Positions 53,701 to 61,958 of a stretch of 64,000 bases of DNA are shown here, in pieces (the first letter of the stretch is position 1; the number at the start of each line of letters is the position of its first letter). A program made the translations under genes and the position numbers. The notes beneath the pieces are model-generated. The model was not told the DNA's origin. It was given only the letters and a program-made list of their open reading frames with translations, and searched no databases. This stretch comes from AP-15 sp963724435 (lineage in GTDB: Bacteria > Pseudomonadota > Alphaproteobacteria > ATCC43930 > CGMCC-115725), in NCBI GenBank assembly GCA_963724435.1, contig CAVRUN010000005.1:806001-870000 (forward strand), written 5' to 3'.

Positions 53701-55083
53701 TTAAGGCGCTGGCCGAATGTTCTGGTTCACGTGGAACAGGTTGGCGGGGTCGTATTTCTTCTTGACCTCGGCAAGACGCGGGTAGTTGTCACCGTACGCG
53801 GCGCGGACGCGCGCTTCGCCCTCGTCGTCCATCATGAAATTGGGATAGGCGCCGGCCAGGTTGAACGAGTGGACCGCCTGCCAATAGTCGCGCGTCCATT
53901 GCGTGACCGCCGCGGCGTTGGCCGGATCGGGATCGACCCCGACGATGACCATCGACCAGGTCGCCCCACGTTCGCCCCAAGCGGCCGCTTCCGGCGCTTG
54001 CCGATGGACCGCGCCGTCGATTGGGTAAAGGTGCATTGCCGAGAGCGGGTTCGGCACCTTTGCCGCTTGCGCGATATGCGCTTCGATCGCCGCATCCGGC
54101 AGTGACTTCACGAAGTCACCTTTCCAGTACCATTGCAATCCCTTCGGGTACAGTGCGTCGAACATCGTTTGCAGCACCGTGTAGGGCATCGGCTGGACCC
54201 AATCGATGATCGGCGATGGCAGCTCCTTGCGGATGGAGTTGACGGCGCTTTCGCCTTCAGCGGTCGCTCCGGTATGCGCGACCATCAGTGCGGACATCTT
54301 CTTCCCCCAATGCTCTTGAGGAAATGGATCGCCGGGCGGGACCGTCTGGAGCCCAAGGAAGATGTAGAAGTCGTTGGGGGCACTCGTCTGGAAGTGCCGA
54401 TACCAGCGCATGACGACAGCAGCGTCGGCAAAATCGAAAATGATCGGACCGGCGTACAGCATCCCGACCGGGTTGGTGCGGAACAGGAAGCTGGTGACGA
54501 CACCGAAATTGCCACCGCCACCGCGCAGGCCCCAGAGCAGGTCGGAGTTCTCTGTTTCCGAGGCGGTGACGAAGCGGCCGTCGGCCAGCACCACGTCTGC
54601 TTCGAGCAAATTGTCCACGGCAAGCCCGTATTGCCGGCTGAGATAGCCGTGGCCGCCGCTCAAGGTCAGGCCGGCGACGCCGGTCGTCGAGATGATGCCG
54701 AAGGGGACGGCCTGTCCGAAGGCGCACGTGGCGTGATCGACATCACCAGTGACGCAGCCGGCGCCGACCCGCACCGTCCGCTTCGCCGGGTCCACGCGCA
54801 CGCCCTTCATCAGCGAGAGGTCGATGACCAGCCCGTCGTTGATGCTGCCGAGCCCCGGCCCGTTGTGGCCGCCGCCGCGGACGGCGATTGCCAGTCCATT
54901 GGCACGGCCGAAATTAACCGCCGCAATGATGTCAGCCGCATCGGCGCAGCGCGCGATCAAGAGCGGGCGCTTATCGATCATTGCGTTATAGAGCTTGCGG
55001 GCTTCATCGTATTCCTGATGATCGCGTCCGAGCACCGGTCCGCGGAGACTTTGGGCGAATTTGGCGATGGTTTCGTCGTTCAT
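53701..55083 (-). CDS. FAD-linked oxidase (berberine-bridge-enzyme-like)
   Basis: A 460-residue FAD-binding type 4 oxidoreductase with a BBE C terminus. AIAVRGGGHNGPGLGSI contains the His normally linked to FAD. GLTLSGGHGYLSRQYGLAVDNLL and the C-terminal YGDNYPRLAEVKKKYDPANLFHVNQNI are typical. The second covalent Cys found in bicovalent members is absent at FGIISTTGVAG, so it probably has one covalent link. The product likely oxidises a sugar or alcohol with O2. GGGAGGG precedes the ATG. No signal peptide. The LuxR-type regulator lies just upstream on the same strand. Confidence 0.9.
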   Translation of the reverse strand: MNDETIAKFAQSLRGPVLGRDHQEYDEARKLYNAMIDKRPLLIARCADAADIIAAVNFGRANGLAIAVRGGGHNGPGLGSINDGLVIDLSLMKGVRVDPAKRTVRVGAGCVTGDVDHATCAFGQAVPFGIISTTGVAGLTLSGGHGYLSRQYGLAVDNLLEADVVLADGRFVTASETENSDLLWGLRGGGGNFGVVTSFLFRTNPVGMLYAGPIIFDFADAAVVMRWYRHFQTSAPNDFYIFLGLQTVPPGDPFPQEHWGKKMSALMVAHTGATAEGESAVNSIRKELPSPIIDWVQPMPYTVLQTMFDALYPKGLQWYWKGDFVKSLPDAAIEAHIAQAAKVPNPLSAMHLYPIDGAVHRQAPEAAAWGERGATWSMVIVGVDPDPANAAAVTQWTRDYWQAVHSFNLAGAYPNFMMDDEGEARVRAAYGDNYPRLAEVKKKYDPANLFHVNQNIRPAP

Positions 55084-55254
55084 CGTCTTCCCTCCCTGAG
55101 CTAGCGGCCCTGACGAGTGTCGCCGGTCCGGGCCGTCGATCGCGTCAGCCTACTGAAACGGCGGCGGCGGTAAATCGCCGGAACTGATGACCGTAGCGGT
55201 CGACCGCCGATCGCGCTTGCGGCGGCGATCATCAGAACTGGTGAGAAGACGCCC

Positions 55255-58170
55255 TTATGGCCGGGATTGGGGCACCAAGCCGTGCCGCATCGCGTAGGCC
55301 GCCGCTTCGGTGCGGTTGGCGCAGCCGGTCTTGGCCAGGATGCTGCGGACGTGCGTCGCTACGGTGTTGAGGCTGATCGCGAGCGCCATTGCGACGTCGG
55401 CATTGCTGCGGCCGATCGCGATGAGGCGCAGCACTTCCATCTCGCGCGGGGTCAATTCGTCGCTTGCACTTCCCGCCGCCGGCGCGTTGGTCAGACGCTC
55501 CAGCCGTGCCGCGACGCGCTCTTCGATCGCGCGCAAACCCATTTCCTGCGCGCTCTCGAGTAAGGATCGCAGCGTGGCGATGGCGCGTTCGCGATCGCCC
55601 GGCTCGCCGCGAGAAAGCAGCATCGCCGCATGATCGTGCCGCGTATGGGCCAGCGGCAGCAGCGCGCCGATCCTGGCGTTCGTGGCGAGAGCGTCTTCGA
55701 AATGGCGCTCAGCTTCGGACCATCGACCCATCGTCGCCGCCAGCAGCCCGAGATGGCGCGACGCGGCGCCGGTGCACACGACGCCGCCGCCGAGCAGGAG
55801 CACGCGGTCTGCGTAGGGGAGCAGCAGTCGATAGAGGCTCGCCGCTCGGCCGGAATCGCCGAGCGCGGCGCAGACCTCGGCAAGATAAGCCATGCACGTT
55901 GTCCACCTGCCGTCGCGCGGCAGGTCGTCGAAACCTCGCGCTGCCAGACGGTCGAACGCGGCGCGCCCTTCTGCGAGCTGGCCCAGCTCGACATGAAGGA
56001 GGGCCAGTCCCGGCCCCCACGCTGCCGCGGAGTTGGTCTCCACGAACTGGGCAAGGGCCGGGCCCAGCTCCTTCAACCGGCCCTGCTCTCGGCGGAGTGT
56101 GAAAATCAGCACACTTAAAAAATCGACAAGCTGGGAGGCGCCGGTCCGCGCGCTTCGCGAGCTTGCCTCGATGAGGTGTCGTTCCGCCGCCGCCAGTTCA
56201 CCGCGCATCAGCGCCAGAGTGGCGCGGAAGCCAGAAAGGGAGATCGCGTAATCCGGTTGGCGGATTCGCGCCTGGTCCTGCGACAACCGGGCAATTTCCT
56301 CTTCGGCCGCAGCGAGTTCGCCCAGTTCGAGACAACACACGATCCGCCGAGTACGCGAGATGAAGGCCACTTCGGCATTGCCGGACAGCTCGGCAGCCTC
56401 CAGAGCTTCGCTCGCGAGGGCAAGGAGCTCCTGTGTCCCGTCGGGGCCGGATGGGAAATCGAAGAGATGTTCCAACGTCGTCGCCAGTAGCGCCGGGTCG
56501 CCCAGCTGCCGTGCCATTGCGATAGCCCGAGCAAGGTGCTCGCGTGCCCGCATCTCGGCCCCGGCATAGAGCAGCGCGCGCGCCAGCGCGGCGGTCAGTG
56601 CGACGCGCAATCGCGCGTCGCTCTGCGGTGCAAGGCGCAGGGCCTGCGCCAGCGGGATCTCGGGCGGCGCATCGGGCAGCCGCTCGGTGCGCCACGTGAC
56701 GCGTTCGTAAGCCAATGCCGCATGCGCCAGGGTCTCGACCAGGCCGTGCTGGCGCGCGGCCTGCACCGCCTCGTACAGGGTTCTTTTGGCGCGTGTATAA
56801 TCGCCCGATTTGCGCAGGGCATCGCCGAGCCGGAACAAGAGCCGGCAGCGCAGCGCCTCGTCGGCCGGAACGCGCTGGTCGAGCGCGTCCAGCGCCGTCT
56901 GGAACGACGCCGCGGCATCCTCGAAGGCGAGCAGCGCATCTGCGCGTTCACCCGCGCGCACCGCATAGCCGATGCCGCGGTCGAGGTCGCCGGCGGCACG
57001 GAAATGATGCGCCAGCTGCGAAAGGACCGTGTCGCGATCGGTGCCGTGCAGACGCTCGACCGTGTTGCCGACCGCGCGATGCAACCGGGACCGCTGCGCC
57101 GGCCGCAATTCGTCATAGAGCGTCTCGCGGATCAAATTGTGGGTGAACTGGTAATGCCCGGCACCGGCCTCGTCGATGATGTGCGCGGCGACCGCCTCGT
57201 CGAGAGCTCCCAGCAACGCGTCGGCGCCGAGCGGCGCCGCGGCTCTCAACAGTACATCTTGCGAAAAATCGCGGCCCATCACCGAGGCGATCGCCAGCGC
57301 CTCGTTGCAGGTCGTGGACAGGAGATTGAGGCGGCGGCCGATGACCTCCTTTACCCCCTCGGGAATCCGGATCACCGGCGGCACGATCGCTTTTGGAGCG
57401 CGCAGCTCCGCCGTCAAGATTCCCTGCTGCTCGAGGAAGCGGACGATCTCGCGCAAAAAGAAAGGGTTGCCTTCGGTCTGCTGATGCAACGTCCGGGCAA
57501 ACCAATGCGGCAGCGCCGTTCCGGCGGCGGCCGAGATAAAGCTTTGCACCTCGTCGGGGCTGAGGCCAGACAGGGTGATGCGGCTCACATGCGGCACCCG
57601 GGCCAGCCCGCCCAACGCATCGGACAACGGATGGTGGCGCGACAGCTCCGTCGCGCGATAGGTGCCGACCAACAGCAGCCCGCTATTGCCGATCTCCGGT
57701 GCGAGAAATTCTAAGAGGCGCAGGGAGGGAGCATCGGCCCAATGTAGATCGTCGAGCACCAGAACGAGCGCTCGCTGCCTGCACGCGGCGGCGAGCAGCC
57801 GCCGGATCGCGTCGAACATGCGGAAGCGCGCCTCGGCCGGCTCTTTGAGGCGAATTACCGGGTCGGTGCTGGCAATCCGCTCCCGGATCTCCGGGACGAT
57901 ATCGGCGATGTCGCGTGCCGCGGGGCCCAGTTCGCTCAACAGGGCCTCGTGATCGCCGGCCGCCAATGCAGCCCGGATGATCTGCACCCATGGCCAATAG
58001 GATGGCGCGCCGGCCTCCTCGTGGCAGCGGCCCCAGGCAACGGCAACGTTCCGTGGGGCTGCATATTCGGCAAGGGCCTGGGCTGTCCTTGTCTTGCCGA
58101 TGCCGGGTCCGCCGGCGATCATGATGGCGCGCCCGCGACCGGCGAGCGCGTCGTCGAGTGCCGCGCACAA
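55255..58170 (-). CDS. large ATP-binding LuxR-family transcriptional regulator (LAL/MalT-like)
   Basis: A protein of at least 971 residues. The N-terminal AAA ATPase has Walker A GGPGIGKTR (residues 20-28) and Walker B LVLVLDDLHWAD. A long helical TPR-like region follows. The C-terminal LuxR HTH is LTPREMEVLRLIAIGRSNADVAMALAISLNTVATHVRSIL. The conserved family start FVGRRSELGTL lies upstream of the first ATG/GTG/TTG in this frame (TTG at 58170). The frame is open there, and GGGAGG sits five bases before an ATC at 58245 that would give 25 more residues. The start may be a rare ATC, or the 5' end contains an error. Probable targets are the FAD oxidase or the divergent DUF4242 gene. Confidence 0.88.
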   Translation of the reverse strand: MCAALDDALAGRGRAIMIAGGPGIGKTRTAQALAEYAAPRNVAVAWGRCHEEAGAPSYWPWVQIIRAALAAGDHEALLSELGPAARDIADIVPEIRERIASTDPVIRLKEPAEARFRMFDAIRRLLAAACRQRALVLVLDDLHWADAPSLRLLEFLAPEIGNSGLLLVGTYRATELSRHHPLSDALGGLARVPHVSRITLSGLSPDEVQSFISAAAGTALPHWFARTLHQQTEGNPFFLREIVRFLEQQGILTAELRAPKAIVPPVIRIPEGVKEVIGRRLNLLSTTCNEALAIASVMGRDFSQDVLLRAAAPLGADALLGALDEAVAAHIIDEAGAGHYQFTHNLIRETLYDELRPAQRSRLHRAVGNTVERLHGTDRDTVLSQLAHHFRAAGDLDRGIGYAVRAGERADALLAFEDAAASFQTALDALDQRVPADEALRCRLLFRLGDALRKSGDYTRAKRTLYEAVQAARQHGLVETLAHAALAYERVTWRTERLPDAPPEIPLAQALRLAPQSDARLRVALTAALARALLYAGAEMRAREHLARAIAMARQLGDPALLATTLEHLFDFPSGPDGTQELLALASEALEAAELSGNAEVAFISRTRRIVCCLELGELAAAEEEIARLSQDQARIRQPDYAISLSGFRATLALMRGELAAAERHLIEASSRSARTGASQLVDFLSVLIFTLRREQGRLKELGPALAQFVETNSAAAWGPGLALLHVELGQLAEGRAAFDRLAARGFDDLPRDGRWTTCMAYLAEVCAALGDSGRAASLYRLLLPYADRVLLLGGGVVCTGAASRHLGLLAATMGRWSEAERHFEDALATNARIGALLPLAHTRHDHAAMLLSRGEPGDRERAIATLRSLLESAQEMGLRAIEERVAARLERLTNAPAAGSASDELTPREMEVLRLIAIGRSNADVAMALAISLNTVATHVRSILAKTGCANRTEAAAYAMRHGLVPQSRP

Positions 58171-58437
58171 CGTACCGAGCTCCGACCGACGCCCGACGAA
58201 AATTTCGTCCTGACGCGGGGCGAGGATTCCTATCGGCGCCGCGATGATGGCCTCCCGAATTACCAGACAAAAGCTTGACTCGATGGCCGCATTTGCGCAA
58301 GGCGGGAGCTGCCTGTCGCGGGCCGGGCCGCTCGCACGCGACAGGCACCCGGATTGACGAACGTACGACTGCGCTCAACTATCGTTCGACATTCGGGATT
58401 GCCCGACGCCGCGAAACGAAAAGCAGAGGAGGCTGCC

Positions 58438-58746
58438 GTGCCCTTGTTTCTGATCGAGCGCACCTTTGCCGACCTTGTGCCGACCGACCCCGAAACGGCG
58501 GCAACGATTAAGGCGGTGAATGACGAGATCGGCATCCAATGGTTGTTTTCGTTTTTGAGCGCCGATAAGCGCAAAACCTACTGCCTCTATGAGGCGCCGA
58601 ATCCCGAAGCGATCCGCGCCGCCGCCCGTAGGCTCGGCATCCCGGCCGACACGATCGTCGAGGTTAGCGGTGTCGGTCCGGAAGCGGCTTTAATCGCGGC
58701 CGCGGCAGGACGGACAGGCAACGAGGCGGCGCAACAGGGGCACTGA
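58438..58746 (+). CDS. DUF4242 domain protein
   Basis: A 102-residue protein of the DUF4242 family: PLFLIERTFADLVPTDPE, then IQWLFSFLSADKRKTYCLYEAPNPEAIRAAARRLGIPAD. This is a small ferredoxin-like fold, sometimes described as nickel-responsive SCO4226-like. The GTG at 58438 has GAGGAGG six bases upstream; the ATG further upstream would read through non-coding-looking sequence. It is divergent from the LuxR regulator, suggesting local control. Function unknown. Confidence 0.85.
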   Translation: MPLFLIERTFADLVPTDPETAATIKAVNDEIGIQWLFSFLSADKRKTYCLYEAPNPEAIRAAARRLGIPADTIVEVSGVGPEAALIAAAAGRTGNEAAQQGH

Positions 58747-59206
58747 ACACCCAAATACCTTCTCCGCTGTCTGCATAGCGAATGACAGCATTGGAGTGCG
58801 ACGATTCTTAACCTATGTGGTTCCGAACGTCGCCTGTGGGCATAAGCGGCCGACGCTTTACGAGTTCCGCTTGCGGGGGTCGAGTACAGCGCTAACGCCG
58901 ACGGCGGTTATATACGACTTAACCAGCTTCCAGACAGAGCGCGGGCTATACTTGTGATTTGGACAAATTGCTATTACAACAATAGAGGGGTGCGTAACGA
59001 TTGGTCCGGTGGGGTGGGGTGACACAGATCTTGACGGGTTTTGGCGAAGAGCGGCACGCTCATGGTAAGCGCATCCGAAATCCGGGCTGTCAACGACGAC
59101 AACCTATGCGAGAGTGTGGCCTGATCTGGTGCCTGATAAAACAGGGTAACAGGTGACATTCGACTAAATCAAAGTTGTGCCCCCTGCGGAGAGAGGACGC
59201 TAGAAG
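58747..59206. other. intergenic region before the enoyl-CoA hydratase gene
   Basis: No convincing frame in either strand. The stretch is less GC-rich than its neighbours (for example around 58920-59000) and presumably holds the promoter of the following gene. No repeats or hairpins that I can assign. Confidence 0.5.
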
Positions 59207-60004
59207 ATGACCGAACACCCCGCCTATCGCGAGATCGGCGTCAGCCGCGACGGCTATGTCGCGACGGTCGAGATGCGGCGGCCGCCGCACAATTTCTTTG
59301 ACAGCGCATTGGTTGGCGAGATCGGCGACGCGTTTGAGCGGCTCGATGCCGATCCCGAGTGTCGCGTCATCGTATTTGCCGCCGAGGGGCGCTCGTTTTG
59401 CGCCGGCGCCGATTTTTCGAAGCGAATGGATACCGGCACCGTCAGCGAGGGCAGCCGCAGCGCTGCCGGCCGTCATCTGTACAAGGAGGCGATCAGGCTG
59501 TTCCGCACCAGAAAGCCGATTGTCGCCGCGATCCATGGCGCCGCCGTCGGCGGCGGGCTCGGCCTTGCCCTGGTCAGCGATTTCCGGGTGACTTGTCAGG
59601 AGGCGCGGTTCAGCGCAAATTTCAACCGGCTCGGGTTTCATCCCGGCTTCGGTCTGACCGCGACCCTGCCGCGACTGGTCGGCGTGCAACAGGCGGCATT
59701 GTTGTTTTACACGGGCCGGCGTATCCCCGGCGACGAGGCGGTGCGCATCGGCCTTGCCGACCTGCTGATGCCGCAGGCCGAGGTGCGCGAGGCGGCGCAA
59801 AAATTGGCACTCGAAATCGCGCAATCGGCGCCGCTGGCGGTCATGTCAACCCGCGAAACGGTGCGCCGCGGGCTGGTCGATGCGATTGAGGCGGCAACCG
59901 AACGCGAACTGGTGGAACAGGATTGGCTGCGCCGCACCGAAGATTTCCAGGAGGGCATCAAAGCCATGGCCGACCGTCGCCTGCCCGATTTCCGTGGCCG
60001 TTAG
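59207..60004 (+). CDS. enoyl-CoA hydratase/isomerase family protein with altered active site
   Basis: A 265-residue crotonase-fold protein. VEMRRPPHNFFDSALVGEIGDAFERL, FAAEGRSFCAGADFSKRM and AAIHGAAVGGGLGLALVSDFRV give the CoA-binding and oxyanion-hole segments. At the two positions where hydratases carry catalytic Glu (PE before the LG, and the E before LTG), this protein has Phe/Asn (ANFNRLGFHPGFG) and Leu (AALLFYTG). It is therefore probably not a plain enoyl-CoA hydratase; isomerase, hydrolase or lyase activities in this fold are alternatives. A terminator hairpin follows the stop. Confidence 0.88.
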   Translation: MTEHPAYREIGVSRDGYVATVEMRRPPHNFFDSALVGEIGDAFERLDADPECRVIVFAAEGRSFCAGADFSKRMDTGTVSEGSRSAAGRHLYKEAIRLFRTRKPIVAAIHGAAVGGGLGLALVSDFRVTCQEARFSANFNRLGFHPGFGLTATLPRLVGVQQAALLFYTGRRIPGDEAVRIGLADLLMPQAEVREAAQKLALEIAQSAPLAVMSTRETVRRGLVDAIEAATERELVEQDWLRRTEDFQEGIKAMADRRLPDFRGR

Positions 60005-60026
60005 AGCGCCTTCACCCGAAAAGAAA

Positions 60027-60056
60027 AAGGCCGGAGAAATTCTCCGGCCTTCTTTT
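60027..60056. terminator. bidirectional rho-independent terminator
   Basis: The stem AAGGCCGGAGAA/TTCTCCGGCCTT is followed by CTTTT on the plus strand and preceded by an A-run, which is a T-run on the minus strand. It lies exactly between the convergent enoyl-CoA hydratase-family and DUF2852 genes, so it can serve both. Confidence 0.9.
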
Positions 60057-60058
60057 GC

Positions 60059-60586
60059 TCAGATCGTCTGGACTTGCTGCGGCAGCGGGCCTTCGGATCG
60101 CCGCCGGCGCTCGGCCATGAATTCGTCGAATTCGGCCTTGTCCTTCGCGTGGCGCAGCCGATCGAGAAATTCCATAAACTCGCGCTGCTCTTCTTCGAGC
60201 CGGCGAAGGGTTTCAGCGCGGTACTCGTCAAAGGCGCGGTTGCCGGTCGCTTCGCGGTAATTGGAACGGGATCCGCCACCGCCCAGGCCCCAGCGCTCGG
60301 CCGCTTGCTGCATCCGCTCCATGCGCCGCTGCATACGGTCCATCCGCCGCTGCCAGCGCGGCCCGGCTCCCTCAGTCCAGCACGCCATTCGCCCACTCCC
60401 TATCAGAAACCCGAGAACCACGAGACCGAGCGGCCACCACAGGAAAAAGCTGAGCAACGTCAACCCGATCCAGGCCGGCTTGCCGATCTCGTCCAAACGC
60501 TCCGACCACAGCGTGAAACCCAATATCGCCAAGCCGATCGCCGGTTTGCCGATGTGGTGCATGTTCGCCGCAAGATGATGATGCAT
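60059..60586 (-). CDS. DUF2852 family membrane protein
   Basis: A 175-residue protein of the alphaproteobacterial DUF2852 family. Two hydrophobic helices (AIGLAILGFTLW and GLTLLSFFLWWPLGLVVLGFLIG) are followed by a basic, Met/Arg-rich segment (RRMDRMQRRMERMQQ). A C-terminal charged helix runs NRAFDEYRAETLRRLEEEQREFMEFLDRLRHAKDKAEFDEFM. Function unknown. The family is almost confined to alphaproteobacteria, which supports the host assignment. Confidence 0.9.
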   Translation of the reverse strand: MHHHLAANMHHIGKPAIGLAILGFTLWSERLDEIGKPAWIGLTLLSFFLWWPLGLVVLGFLIGSGRMACWTEGAGPRWQRRMDRMQRRMERMQQAAERWGLGGGGSRSNYREATGNRAFDEYRAETLRRLEEEQREFMEFLDRLRHAKDKAEFDEFMAERRRRSEGPLPQQVQTI

Positions 60587-60597
60587 GGCCGCACCAT

Positions 60598-60615
60598 GTT
60601 AATGTATCTAACATT
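60598..60615. promoter_or_regulatory. palindromic candidate operator upstream of DUF2852 gene
   Basis: TGTTAATGTATCTAACATT contains overlapping inverted repeats (AATGT/ACATT and TGTTA/TAACA). It lies just upstream of the DUF2852 start and downstream of the TetR-type gene. It could be a binding site for that regulator, but there is no direct support. Confidence 0.3.
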
Positions 60616-60651
60616 CACATACGTTCGGCGTTTCGCTCTGTCAAGCGCCGT

Positions 60652-61356
60652 TCAATCACTTCTTTCGGCGCCGCTCCGCTGACCGGGACTATTTTGGGCA
60701 GCGCTCTTTTGGCCGGACGGTTCCGGGATAATGCCGAGCCCCTGAAGATAGATCAGCATCGCCGCTTCGAGCAGTTCCTCCGGCATCATCGGCAATCGCC
60801 GTCTGCCGCCATCGCCGCGCGAGAACAGCGACGCAATGCCGTGCGACAAGGCCCAGGTGTGCAGCGCCATCATCAGCGCCGGCGGTCGCTGTCCCGGCGG
60901 CAGGCGCGCACACAAGACTTCCGAAGCATGGCGCAGGATCGCGAAACTGCGGTCGGCCGCCTGGCGCAGCGCCGGGTCACCATCGAACGACAGCCCGGCC
61001 TCGAACATCGCCGAGTAATAGGCTGGCTCGTCGCGAGCAAAGGCGAGATACGCGCGGCCGACATTCTCGAATGCGGCAAAAGCATCAGGCCGGCCATCGT
61101 CCCAGACGCGATCGAGATGATCGGCGAACAGATCGAAACCGCGGCGCGCGACATCGGCCATCAGCGCGTCGCGATCCCGGAAATGGCGGTAGGGTGCGGC
61201 CGAACTGACCCCGGCCGAACGCGCCGCATCGGCAAAGGTGAACCCCGCCGGCCCTTTTTCAGCGATCAGGTCGAGCGCGGCCCGGATCAGCGCCTCGCGC
61301 AGATTGCCGTGATGGTAGCCGCGCCGCCCGTCCGGCCCGCGTCCCGACCAGCTCAT
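60652..61356 (-). CDS. TetR/AcrR family transcriptional regulator
   Basis: A 234-residue repressor-type protein. The N-terminal HTH is YHHGNLREALIRAALDLIAEKGPAGFTFADAARSAGVSSAAPYRHFRDRDALMADVARRGF. A ligand domain of the WHG/TetR_C_33 type follows (RAYLAFARDEPAYYSAMFEAGL, ALMMALHTWALSHGIASLF). It is upstream of the DUF2852 gene on the same strand and may regulate it or itself. The ligand is unknown. Confidence 0.9.
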   Translation of the reverse strand: MSWSGRGPDGRRGYHHGNLREALIRAALDLIAEKGPAGFTFADAARSAGVSSAAPYRHFRDRDALMADVARRGFDLFADHLDRVWDDGRPDAFAAFENVGRAYLAFARDEPAYYSAMFEAGLSFDGDPALRQAADRSFAILRHASEVLCARLPPGQRPPALMMALHTWALSHGIASLFSRGDGGRRRLPMMPEELLEAAMLIYLQGLGIIPEPSGQKSAAQNSPGQRSGAERSD

Positions 61357-61536
61357 TCACAAAAACCAGATGTCGACAGACCGTTAATGCAACCCGATCT
61401 CCCCAATGTAAACGAGATTCACATCGGATCGCTGTCCAACCAGTTTTGCGGCGAAGGCCCGGTTTACGGTGCAATACCGGATTTACGGTGCAGGACTGAG
61501 TCGCCCGGCACCGTAAAAAAAGCTGTACGATTGCCT

Positions 61537-61950
61537 TTAGACGAGGGAATGGTTTCTGGCGAGCAAGGCGCTGAGGGCATAAAGGCGGGTCTCGGTCAGC
61601 GACAGCATCCAGCCATCGACATAGACGATCCGGCCATGGCCAAAATCGTCCTGGCTTCGCTCGCCAACCGAACGGCGTAGCGCCACGACCGAGGCACAGC
61701 CGCACCGTGTCGTCGACAACTCCGCCAGGATCAGCCGGGCGAGCTGGTCGGGCGAAGCCTCGCTCGCCGGCAATGCGCGCAGGCATGACTGACCGATCGC
61801 TTCGGGACAGTGCACAGCCGAACAGTAAGCGGCGAGAGCACCGTACTCGGAGGTCTCGCCGGTGCACTCACTCGCGCCGAGCGGCGCTTGCCGGCCAAAC
61901 CACGCCGCGGCGCCGACGGCAATCGTCATCAAGTTTCGTCGCGACAGCAT
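61537..61950 (-). CDS. small Tat-exported protein paired with GMC oxidoreductase
   Basis: A 137-residue protein with a twin-arginine-like signal (MLSRRNLMTIAVGAAAWFGRQAPLGAS). Several Cys follow (CTGETSEYGALAAYCSAVHCPEAIGQSCLRAL, TTRCGC), and it ends VYVDGWMLSLTETRLYALSALL. It starts eight bases after the GMC gene. This matches the pattern of small exported subunits that escort membrane-bound GMC dehydrogenases across the membrane, although the sequence is not one I can name. It has six or more Cys that could form disulfides. Confidence 0.65.
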   Translation of the reverse strand: MLSRRNLMTIAVGAAAWFGRQAPLGASECTGETSEYGALAAYCSAVHCPEAIGQSCLRALPASEASPDQLARLILAELSTTRCGCASVVALRRSVGERSQDDFGHGRIVYVDGWMLSLTETRLYALSALLARNHSLV

Positions 61951-61958
61951 GACTGATC

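Noticed and set aside
54133..55104. A 323-codon plus-strand frame opposite the FAD oxidase
   Set aside because: Antisense to a protein with clear FAD-binding motifs; composition is shadow-like.
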